From Clavibacter nebraskensis NCPPB 2581 (GTDB lineage Bacteria > Actinomycetota > Actinomycetes > Actinomycetales > Microbacteriaceae), in assembly GCF_000355695.1 (NCBI RefSeq), contig NC_020891.1, forward strand, positions 930,001-994,000: a stretch of 64,000 nucleotides of DNA, in the 5' to 3' direction. Shown piece after piece: positions 28,753 to 36,983 of the stretch. The translations under genes were made by a program, and so were the position numbers. Under the pieces are notes generated by a model. The model was not told where the DNA came from and did not search any database. It saw nothing but the letters and a program-made list of their open reading frames with translations. Every line of letters begins with the position of its first letter. Positions within the stretch are counted from its first letter, which is position 1.

Positions 28753-29874
28753 ATGACCGAGCAGACGAGCGCGATCTCCCGTTTCTACAGCGTGATCCCC
28801 GCGGGGGGCGTGGGCTCGCGCCTCTGGCCGCTGTCCCGCGCGGACGCCCCGAAGTTCCTCCACGACCTCACCGGTTCCGGCCGCACGCTCCTCCGCGACA
28901 CGTGGGAGCGCCTGGCGCCCCTGTCCGGCGAGGACCGGATCATGGTCGTCACCGGCCGCGCGCACCGCGCCGCCGTCGAGGCCCAGCTCCCCGAGCTCAC
29001 CGACCCCAACGTGGTCCTCGAGAGCGAGGGGCGGGACAGCACCGCCGCCATCGCGCTCGCGGCGGCCATCCTCCAGCGCCGCGAGCCCGGCGTCATCATC
29101 GGGTCGTTCGCGGCCGACCACGTCATCGCCGACCCGGACCGCTTCCGCGACACCGTGCGCGAGGCCGTCATCGCCGCCGACGCCGGCTACATCACCACCA
29201 TCGGCATCACGCCCACGGAGCCCGCGACCGGCTTCGGCTACATCCACACCGGCAAGGCGCTCAGCATCCCGGACGCCCCGCACGCCCTCGAGGTCGCGTC
29301 GTTCGTGGAGAAGCCGAGCATCGGCGTCGCCCGCGGCTACGTGAAGGGCGGCACGCACCTCTGGAACGCGGGCATGTTCATCGCCCGCGCCGACCGCCTC
29401 CTCGAGGAGCTCGGCCGCACCGAGCCCGAGCTGCTGAAGGGCGTGCTCGAGCTCGCCGAGGCGTGGGACACCGCCGACCGCGGCGTCGTCGTCGACCGCG
29501 TGTGGCCGAACCTCAAGAAGATCGCCATCGACTACGCCGTCGCCGAGCCCGCCGCCGCCCGGGGCGCGCTCGCCGTGATCCCCGGCCGCTTCACCTGGGA
29601 CGACGTGGGCGACTTCGCCTCCGTCGCCAAGATGCACTCGAGCGGCCGGAAGTCCGACCTCGTGATCCTCGGCGAGGACGCGCGCGTCCTCTCGGACGCG
29701 TCGAGCGGCATCGTCGTGGCCAACAGCAAGCGCGTGATCAGCCTCATCGGCGTGCGCGACATCGTCGTCGTGGACACCCCCGATGCCCTGCTCGTGACGA
29801 CGAAGGAGAACGCGCAGCGCGTCAAGAGCGTGGTGGACGCGCTCAAGCTCAGCGGCGGGACGGACGTCCTGTAA
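28753..29874 (+). CDS. manC: Mannose-1-phosphate guanylyltransferase
   Basis: A 373-residue nucleotidyltransferase that makes GDP-mannose from mannose 1-phosphate and GTP. The GTP-binding signature is SVIPAGGVGSRLWPLSR; the later FAADHVI, FVEKPS and LWNAGMF motifs fit the type. It has only the nucleotidyltransferase domain (about residues 10-280) and a short left-handed beta-helix-like tail; the phosphomannose isomerase domain of some ManC proteins is absent. The initiating ATG is consistent with a leaderless message. Product feeds the divergent mannosyltransferase and probably cell-surface glycans. Confidence 0.93.
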   Translation: MTEQTSAISRFYSVIPAGGVGSRLWPLSRADAPKFLHDLTGSGRTLLRDTWERLAPLSGEDRIMVVTGRAHRAAVEAQLPELTDPNVVLESEGRDSTAAIALAAAILQRREPGVIIGSFAADHVIADPDRFRDTVREAVIAADAGYITTIGITPTEPATGFGYIHTGKALSIPDAPHALEVASFVEKPSIGVARGYVKGGTHLWNAGMFIARADRLLEELGRTEPELLKGVLELAEAWDTADRGVVVDRVWPNLKKIAIDYAVAEPAAARGALAVIPGRFTWDDVGDFASVAKMHSSGRKSDLVILGEDARVLSDASSGIVVANSKRVISLIGVRDIVVVDTPDALLVTTKENAQRVKSVVDALKLSGGTDVL

Positions 29875-29936
29875 CGAAGGGGTAACGAACCCCCCGGGCG
29901 TTCTCCGCGGCCGGAAGGGGCCGTGAACGCCCCGGC

Positions 29937-29942
29937 TAGATT
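29937..29942 (+). promoter_or_regulatory. Predicted -10 for leaderless first BMP lipoprotein gene
   Basis: TAGATT followed by six bases and then ATG 29949. A motif CCGTGAACGCCCCG lies just upstream at 29921-29934. Confidence 0.6.
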
Positions 29943-29948
29943 CCGGGG

Positions 29949-31022
29949 ATGCCCCGCACCCGCCGCGCCATCCGCGCCGCCATCCTGCCCCTCGCCCTCC
30001 TCTCCGCTGCGGCCCTCGCCGGGTGCGGCGCGGCCCCCGAGCCCGGCGCCACCTCCGCTGCCGCGAGCGACTACTGCGCCCGCATGGTCACCAACTCGGG
30101 CGGCCTGCAGGATCGCTCCTTCAACCAGTCGAGCTGGGAGGGGCTGCAGCGCGCGGAGCAGGAGCTGGGGATCCAGGCCGACGTGCTCGTCTCGACCTCG
30201 GAGACGGACCTCGCCCCGAACGTCGAGCAGGCGGTGGGCACGGGCTGCGGGTTCATCCTCACCGTCGGCTACGAGTTGGCGGAGGCCACGTCGGCGGCCG
30301 CGGCGGAGAACCCGGACGTGCACTTCTCCATCGTCGACGAGGTCGTCGACGCCCCGAACGTCAAGCCGCTCGTGTTCGACACCGCGCAGGCGTCCTACCT
30401 CGCGGGCTACCTCGCGGCGGGCGTGAGCGAGACGGGCAAGGTCGGCACGTTCGGCGGCGGCAACCAGCCGCCCGTCACCCTCTTCATGGACGGCTTCGTC
30501 GACGGCGTGGCCGCGTACAACCAGGCGCACGGCACGAGCGTCGTCGCGCTCGGCTGGGACGCCGCCGCGCAGGACGGCACCTTCACCGGTGACTTCGAGG
30601 ACGTGTCGAAGGGCCAGACCACGACGCAGAACCTGCTCGACCAGGGTGCCGACGTGATCATGCCGGTGGCCGGTCAGGTGGGGGAGGGCGCGGCGTCGGC
30701 GATCCTCGCGCACGGCAGCGGCAAGCTCATCTGGGTCGACAACGACGGCTACGACACCCTGCCCGCCGAGTACCGGCCGCTCCTGCTCACGAGCGTGCTC
30801 AAGGACACGGGCCAGGCCGTGGTCGACATCGTGGCCGACGACCAGAAGGGGTCCTTCTCCTCGGAGCCCTACGTGGGCACGCTCGCGAACGGCGGCGTGG
30901 GCCTCGCGGAGTACCACGACCTCGCCGCGTCGGTGTCGCCCGAGCTGCAGTCCGAGCTCGACGCGCTGAAGGCCCGCATCGTCTCCGGCGACGTGCAGGT
31001 GAAGTCGGTCTCGACGCCGTAG
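29949..31022 (+). CDS. BMP-family nucleoside-binding lipoprotein (copy 1)
   Basis: A 357-residue extracellular binding protein of the Bmp/Med family (PnrA and BmpA relatives), which bind purine or pyrimidine nucleosides for ABC import. The signal peptide ends in the lipobox LAGC (Cys26). Family motifs: SGGLQDRSFNQSSWEG, then SETDLAPNVEQ, VGTFGGG and FMDGFVDGVAAYNQ. It is paralogous to the next gene (same order of motifs throughout), and 150 bases separate the two. It probably feeds the downstream ABC transporter with a different nucleoside preference, but this is inference. Confidence 0.92.
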   Translation: MPRTRRAIRAAILPLALLSAAALAGCGAAPEPGATSAAASDYCARMVTNSGGLQDRSFNQSSWEGLQRAEQELGIQADVLVSTSETDLAPNVEQAVGTGCGFILTVGYELAEATSAAAAENPDVHFSIVDEVVDAPNVKPLVFDTAQASYLAGYLAAGVSETGKVGTFGGGNQPPVTLFMDGFVDGVAAYNQAHGTSVVALGWDAAAQDGTFTGDFEDVSKGQTTTQNLLDQGADVIMPVAGQVGEGAASAILAHGSGKLIWVDNDGYDTLPAEYRPLLLTSVLKDTGQAVVDIVADDQKGSFSSEPYVGTLANGGVGLAEYHDLAASVSPELQSELDALKARIVSGDVQVKSVSTP

Positions 31023-31095
31023 CAGAGCCCGTGTTGCCGCGGTGTTTCGGGGCCGTCGCGGATCGATAACGCTTGCGCCGGGAGGCCCGATCCGG

Positions 31096-31116
31096 GCACG
31101 GGATGCATTCCCGTGC
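31096..31116. promoter_or_regulatory. Inverted repeat GCACGGGA-N5-TCCCGTGC before second BMP gene
   Basis: A perfect eight-base inverted repeat ending 5 bases before a -10-like TAACAT (31122-31127). It covers the -35/spacer region of the likely promoter of the nucleoside-transport operon, so a repressor site is plausible. No U-run follows, so a terminator for the preceding gene is less likely. Confidence 0.5.
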
Positions 31117-31172
31117 ATGGGTAACATGAACGCACATCGCCCGGCTTACCCGGGCTGCACCTGGAGGCCACA

Positions 31173-32267
31173 GTGACCATCACCACCCGAAAGGCCGCCC
31201 TCGGCGGTCTCGCCGCCGTCGGCATCACCGCGATCCTCGCGGGCTGCGGCGCCGCCCCCGAGTCGACCGCCGGAGGCACCGGCGGGGCCGCGAAGAGCGA
31301 CCTCGTCTCCTGCATGGTCTCCGACTCCGGCGGCTTCGACGACAAGTCGTTCAACCAGCTGGGCTACGAGGGGCTCAACAAGGCGGCGGAGGATCTCGGC
31401 CTCGTCAAGCCGAACGCCGTCCAGTCGGCTGCTGAGACCGACTTCGCGCCGAACCTCACCAACCTCGCCGACCAGGGCTGCGGCCTCATCGTCACCGTCG
31501 GGTTCCTGCTCGCGGACGCCACCAAGGAGGCGGCAGCCGCCAACCCGGAGATCGAGTACTCGATCATCGACGACGCCTCGATCGACGCCCCGAACGTCAA
31601 GCCCATCACCTTCAACACCAGCGAGGCCGCGTTCCTCGCGGGCTACGCGGCGGCGGCCTACTCGAAGACCGGCACGGTCGGCACCTTCGGCGGCCTGCAG
31701 ATCCCGACCGTGACGATCTTCATGGACGGCTTCGTCGACGGCGTGGACTACTACAACGAGCAGAAGGGCAAGGACGTCAAGGCCATCGGCTGGGACGTCG
31801 CGAGCCAGAGCGGGTCGTTCACCGGCGAGTTCGTCGCCAACCAGACGGCCAAGACCGCCGCGCAGACCCTCATCGACCAGGGCGCGGACGTCATCATGCC
31901 CGTCGGCGGCCCGATCTTCCTCAGCGCCGGCGAGGCCATCCGCGACTCGAGCGACAAGAAGGTCGTCATGGTGGGCGTCGACTCCGACGCGTACGAGACG
32001 GCTCCCGACCTGAAGGACCTGTTCCTCACCTCGGTGCTCAAGGGCATCGACACGGGCGTCGAGGACGTCGTGAAGACCGCGGCGGACGGCGAGTTCGACG
32101 CGACGCCCTACGTGGGCACGCTCAAGAACGGCGGCGTGGACATCGCCTCGTTCCACGACTACGAGTCCGAGGTCCCGTCGGACCTCTCGGGCGAGCTCGA
32201 CACCATCAAGGCGGGCATCATCGACGGCTCGATCGCGGTCGAGTCGCCGTCGTCGCTGACGAAGTAG
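31173..32267 (+). CDS. BMP-family nucleoside-binding lipoprotein (copy 2)
   Basis: A 364-residue binding lipoprotein; lipobox LAGC with Cys25 follows MTITTRKAALGGLAAVG. Motifs SGGFDDKSFNQLGYEGL, AETDFAPNL, VGTFGGLQIPTVTIFMDGF and YVGTLKNGGVDI are those of nucleoside-binding BMP proteins. GTG 31173 is preceded by GGAGG at a normal distance. It is likely the main solute receptor for the ABC genes that follow after an 81-base gap holding a strong hairpin. The cell-surface location is implied by the lipid anchor. Confidence 0.94.
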   Translation: MTITTRKAALGGLAAVGITAILAGCGAAPESTAGGTGGAAKSDLVSCMVSDSGGFDDKSFNQLGYEGLNKAAEDLGLVKPNAVQSAAETDFAPNLTNLADQGCGLIVTVGFLLADATKEAAAANPEIEYSIIDDASIDAPNVKPITFNTSEAAFLAGYAAAAYSKTGTVGTFGGLQIPTVTIFMDGFVDGVDYYNEQKGKDVKAIGWDVASQSGSFTGEFVANQTAKTAAQTLIDQGADVIMPVGGPIFLSAGEAIRDSSDKKVVMVGVDSDAYETAPDLKDLFLTSVLKGIDTGVEDVVKTAADGEFDATPYVGTLKNGGVDIASFHDYESEVPSDLSGELDTIKAGIIDGSIAVESPSSLTK

Positions 32268-32280
32268 CATCGAACGCACC

Positions 32281-32312
32281 GCGGGGGGATCGGCTGGCGC
32301 CGGTCCCCCCGC
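32281..32312 (+). terminator. Strong intercistronic hairpin between lipoprotein and ABC ATPase genes
   Basis: GCGGGGGGATCGG (32281-32293) pairs with CCGGTCCCCCCGC (32300-32312), a 13-base-pair stem with one wobble and a six-base loop. The genes on both sides read through in the same direction. It likely acts as a partial terminator or a 3' stabiliser that lets the binding protein be made in excess over the transporter. Confidence 0.7.
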
Positions 32313-32348
32313 CGCGTGTTCACCCGACCCACCGAACGGATTGATCCG

Positions 32349-33890
32349 ATGAAGCTCGAACTGCGGGGCATCACCAAGCGCTTCGGCGCCCTGGTCGCCA
32401 ACGACCACATCGACCTCGTCGTCCAGCCGGGGGAGATCCACTGCCTCCTGGGCGAGAACGGCGCCGGCAAGTCCACGCTGATGAACGTGCTCTACGGCCT
32501 GTACCAGGCGGAGGAGGGCGAGATCCTCCTCGACGACGTCGTGGCCCGCTTCGCCGGACCCGGCGACGCCATGGCCGCCGGCATCGGCATGGTGCACCAG
32601 CACTTCATGCTCATCCCCGTCTTCACGGTCGCGGAGAACGTCATGCTCGGCCACGAGGAGACGAAGCTCGGCGGCCGGCTCGACCTGGCCGGCGCCCGCG
32701 CGAAGGTGCGCGAGATCTCGGCCCGGTTCGGCTTCGACGTCGACCCGGACGCGCTCGTGGCCGACCTGCCCGTCGGCGTGCAGCAGCGCGTCGAGATCAT
32801 CAAGGCCCTGTCGCGCGACGCCGAGGTGCTTGTGTTCGACGAGCCGACGGCCGTGCTCACGCCGCAGGAGACCGACGAGCTCATGGTCATCATGAAGCAG
32901 CTCCGGGACGCCGGCACGGGCATCGTCTTCATCACCCACAAGCTGCGCGAGGTGCGCGAGGTCGCGGACCGCATCACGGTGATCCGGCTCGGCAAGGTGG
33001 TCGGCGAGGCCGAGCCCACGGCCAGCAACGCCGAGCTCGCGTCCCTCATGGTCGGGCGCAGCGTGTCGCTCACCGTCGCGAAGGAGCCGGCGACGCCCGG
33101 CGACGCCGCGCTCGTCGTGCGCGACCTCACGGTCATCGACGCGGCCGGCCAGGTCGTCGTCGACGGCGTCAGCTTCGAGGTGCACGCGGGGGAGATCCTC
33201 GCCATCGCGGGCGTGCAGGGCAACGGCCAGACCGAGCTCACCGAGGCGATCCTCGGGCTCCAGCCGCGCGTGTCCGGCACCATCGACCTCGACGGCACGC
33301 GCCTCACCGGCCGCTCCGTCCGCCGGGTGCTCGACGCGGGCGTCGGCTTCGTGCCCGAGGACCGCAACGAGGACGGGCTCGTGCCGGAGTTCACGATCGC
33401 CGAGAACCTCATGCTCGACCGGTCCGACAGCCCGCCGTTCGTCGTCGCCGGATCCCTCAAGCTCGGCTACCTCGACGAGTTCGCGCGCGACCGCGTGCGC
33501 GAGTTCGACATCCGCACGCAGGGCATCGACACGCACGTCGGCCGGCTCTCCGGCGGCAACGCGCAGAAGGTCGTGCTCGCGCGCGAGCTCAGCCGGGACC
33601 TCCGCCTCTTCGTCGCGGCGCAGCCCACGCGCGGCCTCGACGTCGGATCCATCGAGTTCGTGCACACGCGCGTCGTCGAGACGCGCGACCGGGGCCTCCC
33701 CGTCATCGTCGTCTCCACCGAGCTCGACGAGGTCGCGGCGCTGGCCGACCGCATCGCCGTGATGTACCGCGGCGGCATCGTCGGCATCGTCCCGGGCGAC
33801 ACCCCGCGCGACGTGCTCGGCCTGATGATGGCCGGCGAGGTCCCCGCATCCGTCCCCACCCCCACGACCGCCGGAGGGCGCACCGCATGA
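32349..33890 (+). CDS. Nucleoside ABC transporter ATP-binding protein (two ABC domains)
   Basis: A 513-residue protein with tandem ATPase domains, as in sugar/nucleoside importers (NupO/BmpA-type systems, RbsA-like). Domain 1 (about 1-235) has an intact Walker A GENGAGKST, signature region LPVGVQQRVEI and LVFDEPTAVLTPQE. Domain 2 (about 250-505) has a degenerate Walker A GVQGNGQTE, signature LSGGNAQK and QPTRGLDVG. This asymmetry is usual for the family. ATG 32349 has a normal N-terminus MKLELRGITKRFG. It overlaps the first permease gene by four bases. Confidence 0.94.
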   Translation: MKLELRGITKRFGALVANDHIDLVVQPGEIHCLLGENGAGKSTLMNVLYGLYQAEEGEILLDDVVARFAGPGDAMAAGIGMVHQHFMLIPVFTVAENVMLGHEETKLGGRLDLAGARAKVREISARFGFDVDPDALVADLPVGVQQRVEIIKALSRDAEVLVFDEPTAVLTPQETDELMVIMKQLRDAGTGIVFITHKLREVREVADRITVIRLGKVVGEAEPTASNAELASLMVGRSVSLTVAKEPATPGDAALVVRDLTVIDAAGQVVVDGVSFEVHAGEILAIAGVQGNGQTELTEAILGLQPRVSGTIDLDGTRLTGRSVRRVLDAGVGFVPEDRNEDGLVPEFTIAENLMLDRSDSPPFVVAGSLKLGYLDEFARDRVREFDIRTQGIDTHVGRLSGGNAQKVVLARELSRDLRLFVAAQPTRGLDVGSIEFVHTRVVETRDRGLPVIVVSTELDEVAALADRIAVMYRGGIVGIVPGDTPRDVLGLMMAGEVPASVPTPTTAGGRTA

Positions 33891-35254
33891 CCGACGACAC
33901 CACTCGTCCCGAGGGCCAGGTGCCCGAGGACCCGTCCGCGGGCCAGCTGCCCGCCTCCGGCCGCGAGGCCGGATCCGTGGGCGACCCCACGCGCTCCGAG
34001 GCGCCCGCGGGCGTCCCCGCCGTGGCGACCGCCGACGGCGACGGCGATGGCGGCTCCCGCGCCGGGCAGGTGCTCCGCGAGATCGCGAGCGGCAGCGCGC
34101 TGCTGTCGGTGCTCGCGGTCGTGCTGTCGCTCGTGGTCGGCGCGCTGCTCATCGCCGTCACCGACGAGGAGACGCAGAAGGCGGCGGGGTACTTCTTCAG
34201 CCGCCCGCTCGACACCCTCCGGGCCGGGTGGGACGCCGCATCCGGCGCCTACTCCGCGCTCTTCCAGGGGTCGATCTACAACTTCCGCCGGCCGGGCTTC
34301 GCGAACGGCATCAAGCCGCTCACCGAGACGCTGACCTTCGCGACCCCGCTCATCGCGGCCGGCCTCGGCGTCGCGCTCGCGTTCCGCGTGGGCCTGTTCA
34401 ACATCGGCGCCCGCGGCCAGATGCTCATCGCCGCCGCGTGCGCCGGCTGGGTCGGCTTCAGCTTCGACCTGCCGCCCGTGATCCACCTGGTGCTCGCCGT
34501 CGGCGCGGGCATCGTGGGCGGCGCGGTCTGGGGCGGGATCGTCGGCCTCCTCAAGGCGCGCACCGGCGCGCACGAGGTGATCGTCACGATCATGCTCAAC
34601 TACGTCGCGTTCTACCTGATCTCCTACCTGCTGCGGACGCCGGGCCTCCTGCAGGCGCCCGGGTCGAACAACCCGAAGACGCCGGCGATGCAGGACACCG
34701 CGATCTTCCCGGCGCTCCTCGGCGACGGGTACTCGCTGCACGCGGGCTTCCTCGTGGTCGTCCTCGCGACGGTCGTCGTCTGGTACCTCCTCAACCGCTC
34801 CGGCCTCGGCTTCCGCTTCCGCGCGGTCGGCGAGAACCCGAGCGCGGCGCGCGTCGCCGGCATCGACGTGAAGAACTCCTACCTCTACGCCATGCTCATC
34901 TCCGGCGGGCTCGCGGGCCTCGCCGGGGCGAGCCAGGTGCTCGGCACGGTCACCACGGGCTTCAGCTCGGGGATCGACGCGGGCATCGGCTTCGACGCCA
35001 TCACGGTGGCGCTGCTCGGCCGCAGCCGACCGTGGGGCGTCTTCGTCGCGGGGATCCTGTTCGGCGCGTTCAAGGCCGGCGGCTTCTCCATGCAGGCGGC
35101 CGAGGGCGTGCCCATCGACATCGTCGTGGTCGTCCAGTCGCTCATCGTCCTGTTCATCGCGGCGCCGCCGCTCGTGCGGGCGGTCTTCCGCCTGCCTGCG
35201 CCGGGCCAGGCGCGTCGCACCACCCGGACCCGGAAGGCGGCGATCGCCTCATGA
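33887..35254 (+). CDS. Nucleoside ABC transporter permease 1
   Basis: A 455-residue inner-membrane permease of the BPD_transp_2 family (RbsC-like). The first 60 residues are a long acidic Pro/Gly/Ser-rich cytoplasmic stretch without motifs; about eight to nine hydrophobic helices follow. The family segment FNIGARGQMLIAAACAGW, the VTIMLNYVAFYLI motif and FRFRAVGENPSAARVAGID are clear. Starts at an ATGA overlap with the ATPase gene; ends overlapping permease 2. Together they form the heterodimeric channel of the nucleoside importer. Confidence 0.94.
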   Translation: MTDDTTRPEGQVPEDPSAGQLPASGREAGSVGDPTRSEAPAGVPAVATADGDGDGGSRAGQVLREIASGSALLSVLAVVLSLVVGALLIAVTDEETQKAAGYFFSRPLDTLRAGWDAASGAYSALFQGSIYNFRRPGFANGIKPLTETLTFATPLIAAGLGVALAFRVGLFNIGARGQMLIAAACAGWVGFSFDLPPVIHLVLAVGAGIVGGAVWGGIVGLLKARTGAHEVIVTIMLNYVAFYLISYLLRTPGLLQAPGSNNPKTPAMQDTAIFPALLGDGYSLHAGFLVVVLATVVVWYLLNRSGLGFRFRAVGENPSAARVAGIDVKNSYLYAMLISGGLAGLAGASQVLGTVTTGFSSGIDAGIGFDAITVALLGRSRPWGVFVAGILFGAFKAGGFSMQAAEGVPIDIVVVVQSLIVLFIAAPPLVRAVFRLPAPGQARRTTRTRKAAIAS

Positions 35255-36555
35255 CCGCGACGACCCCCACGCAGTCGGCGTCACCCGCGCCGCACGATCC
35301 CGCGGCCGCCGCCCTCGAGCGCGCCGTCGCGACCAGCTGGAAGGCACCCGTCGCCTTCGGCGTCTTCACCGTGATCTCGCTCGTCCTGTTCGTGCTCCTC
35401 GGCCGCGAGGGCTCGAGCACGTTCGGCCTCTCGACGGGGACCGACCTCATCCAGCTCGCGCCGCTCGTCCTGCCGACCGCCGCAACCGGCGTCGCCGTCA
35501 CCGTGGTCCTCGCCGCCCTCACGGTGGTGTCCGCCGTGCTGGTGAGCCGGACGGCGACGGTGCCGCTGTGGTTCACCGCCGTGTTCGCGATCCTGTTCCT
35601 CGTCGCCTTCCTCACCTGGGCGTCCGCGGGCCAGACGATCCCGGTGCCGGGCCTCCTCGTCGGCACGGTCGCCCTGTCGGTGCCGCTCATCTTCGGCGCG
35701 CTCGGCGGCGTGCTCTCGGAGCGCGTGGGCGTGGTCAACGTCGCGATCGAGGGCCAGCTGCTGGCGGGCGCGTTCGTGTCCGCGGTCGTGGCCTCCGTCA
35801 CCGGGCAGCCGCTCATCGGCCTGGCCTCCGCCATGGTCGCGGGCATGCTCGTGTCGTTCGTGCTCGCGGCCTTCGCCATCAAGTACCTGGTCGACCAGGT
35901 CATCGTCGGCGTCGTCCTCAACGTGTTGGTCACCGGCCTCACGAGCTTCCTGTTCTCGCAGGTGCTGTCGGCCGACCCGGGCACGCTCAACTCGCCGCCG
36001 CGCTTCGACCGCGTCGACATCCCGATCCTCGGCCAGATCCCGATCATCGGACCCGTGCTCTTCCGGCAGACGATCATCGTCTACGTCATGTACGTGGCCG
36101 TGTTCCTCGTCTGGTACTGCCTCTTCCACACGCGCTGGGGCCTCCGCCTCCGCGCGGTGGGCGAGCACCCGCAGGCCGCCGACACCGTGGGCATCAAGGT
36201 CTCCGCGACCCGGTTCTGGAACGTGTCCCTCGCGGGCGCGATCGCGGGCCTCGGCGGCGCGTTCTTCACCCTCGGCTCGGTCGGCGCGTTCAACAAGGAG
36301 ATGACGGCGGGCGCCGGCTTCATCGCCCTGGCCGCCGTGATCTTCGGCCGGTGGGATCCGCTGCGCGCCACGCTCGCGGCCCTCCTGTTCGGCTTCGCGA
36401 GCAATCTGCAGAACGTCCTTGGCGTCATCGGGTCGCCGGTGCCGAGCGAGTTCATGCTGATGCTGCCGTACGTCGTGACCATCGCCGCGGTCGCCGGACT
36501 GGTGGGGCAGGTGCGCGGCCCGGCCGCCGCCGGCAAGCCCTACGTGAAGTCGTGA
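35251..36555 (+). CDS. Nucleoside ABC transporter permease 2
   Basis: A 434-residue permease, partner of the preceding one. After a roughly 35-residue polar N-terminus there are about ten to eleven hydrophobic segments. Family segments: ERVGVVNVAIEGQLLAGAFV, VDQVIVGVVLNVLVTGL and LRLRAVGEHPQAADTVGI. Its ATG overlaps the previous stop by four bases and its TGA overlaps the cytidine deaminase GTG, showing that the transport and salvage genes form one translation-coupled operon. Confidence 0.94.
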   Translation: MTATTPTQSASPAPHDPAAAALERAVATSWKAPVAFGVFTVISLVLFVLLGREGSSTFGLSTGTDLIQLAPLVLPTAATGVAVTVVLAALTVVSAVLVSRTATVPLWFTAVFAILFLVAFLTWASAGQTIPVPGLLVGTVALSVPLIFGALGGVLSERVGVVNVAIEGQLLAGAFVSAVVASVTGQPLIGLASAMVAGMLVSFVLAAFAIKYLVDQVIVGVVLNVLVTGLTSFLFSQVLSADPGTLNSPPRFDRVDIPILGQIPIIGPVLFRQTIIVYVMYVAVFLVWYCLFHTRWGLRLRAVGEHPQAADTVGIKVSATRFWNVSLAGAIAGLGGAFFTLGSVGAFNKEMTAGAGFIALAAVIFGRWDPLRATLAALLFGFASNLQNVLGVIGSPVPSEFMLMLPYVVTIAAVAGLVGQVRGPAAAGKPYVKS

Positions 36556-36983
36556 GCGCGGTGGAGCCCGGCGGGTCGGGCGGCATCGACTGGGGATCCC
36601 TCCGCGAGGCGGCGCACGAGGCCATGGGCCGCGCGTACGTCCCCTATTCGAAGTTCCCCGTCGGCGTCGCGGCGATCGCCACCGACGGCCGCGTCATCAC
36701 CGGCTGCAACGTGGAGAACGCCAGCTACGGCCTGACGCTCTGCGCCGAGTGCGCGCTCGTCTCCGTGCTGCACCTCACCGGCGGGGGCCAGCTCGTGGCC
36801 TTCACGTGCGTGGACGGGGACGGCAACATCCTCATGCCGTGCGGGCGGTGCCGGCAGCTGCTGTTCGAGCACGCGGTGCCGGGCATGCTGCTGGAGACCG
36901 TGTCGGGGATCCGCACGATCGACGAGGTCCTGCCCGACGCCTTCGGGCCGAGCACGCTGGACGCCTACGGGGACCGCTCGTGA
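36552..36983 (+). CDS. cdd: Cytidine deaminase
   Basis: A 143-residue zinc enzyme that converts cytidine and deoxycytidine to uridine and deoxyuridine. The active site is seen in NVENASYGLTLCAECALV, where Cys-Ala-Glu supplies a zinc ligand and the proton shuttle, and in PCGRCRQLL with two further Cys. The PYSKFPVGVAA segment is typical. The short homotetrameric form is indicated by the length. The start GTG 36552 is in a GTGA overlap with permease 2; the stop overlaps deoA in the same way. Confidence 0.96.
   Translation: MSAVEPGGSGGIDWGSLREAAHEAMGRAYVPYSKFPVGVAAIATDGRVITGCNVENASYGLTLCAECALVSVLHLTGGGQLVAFTCVDGDGNILMPCGRCRQLLFEHAVPGMLLETVSGIRTIDEVLPDAFGPSTLDAYGDRS

Noticed and set aside
31096-31116. 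Terminator for the first BMP gene
   Set aside because: The dyad abuts a -10-like hexamer and has no following U-run, so operator is the better reading.
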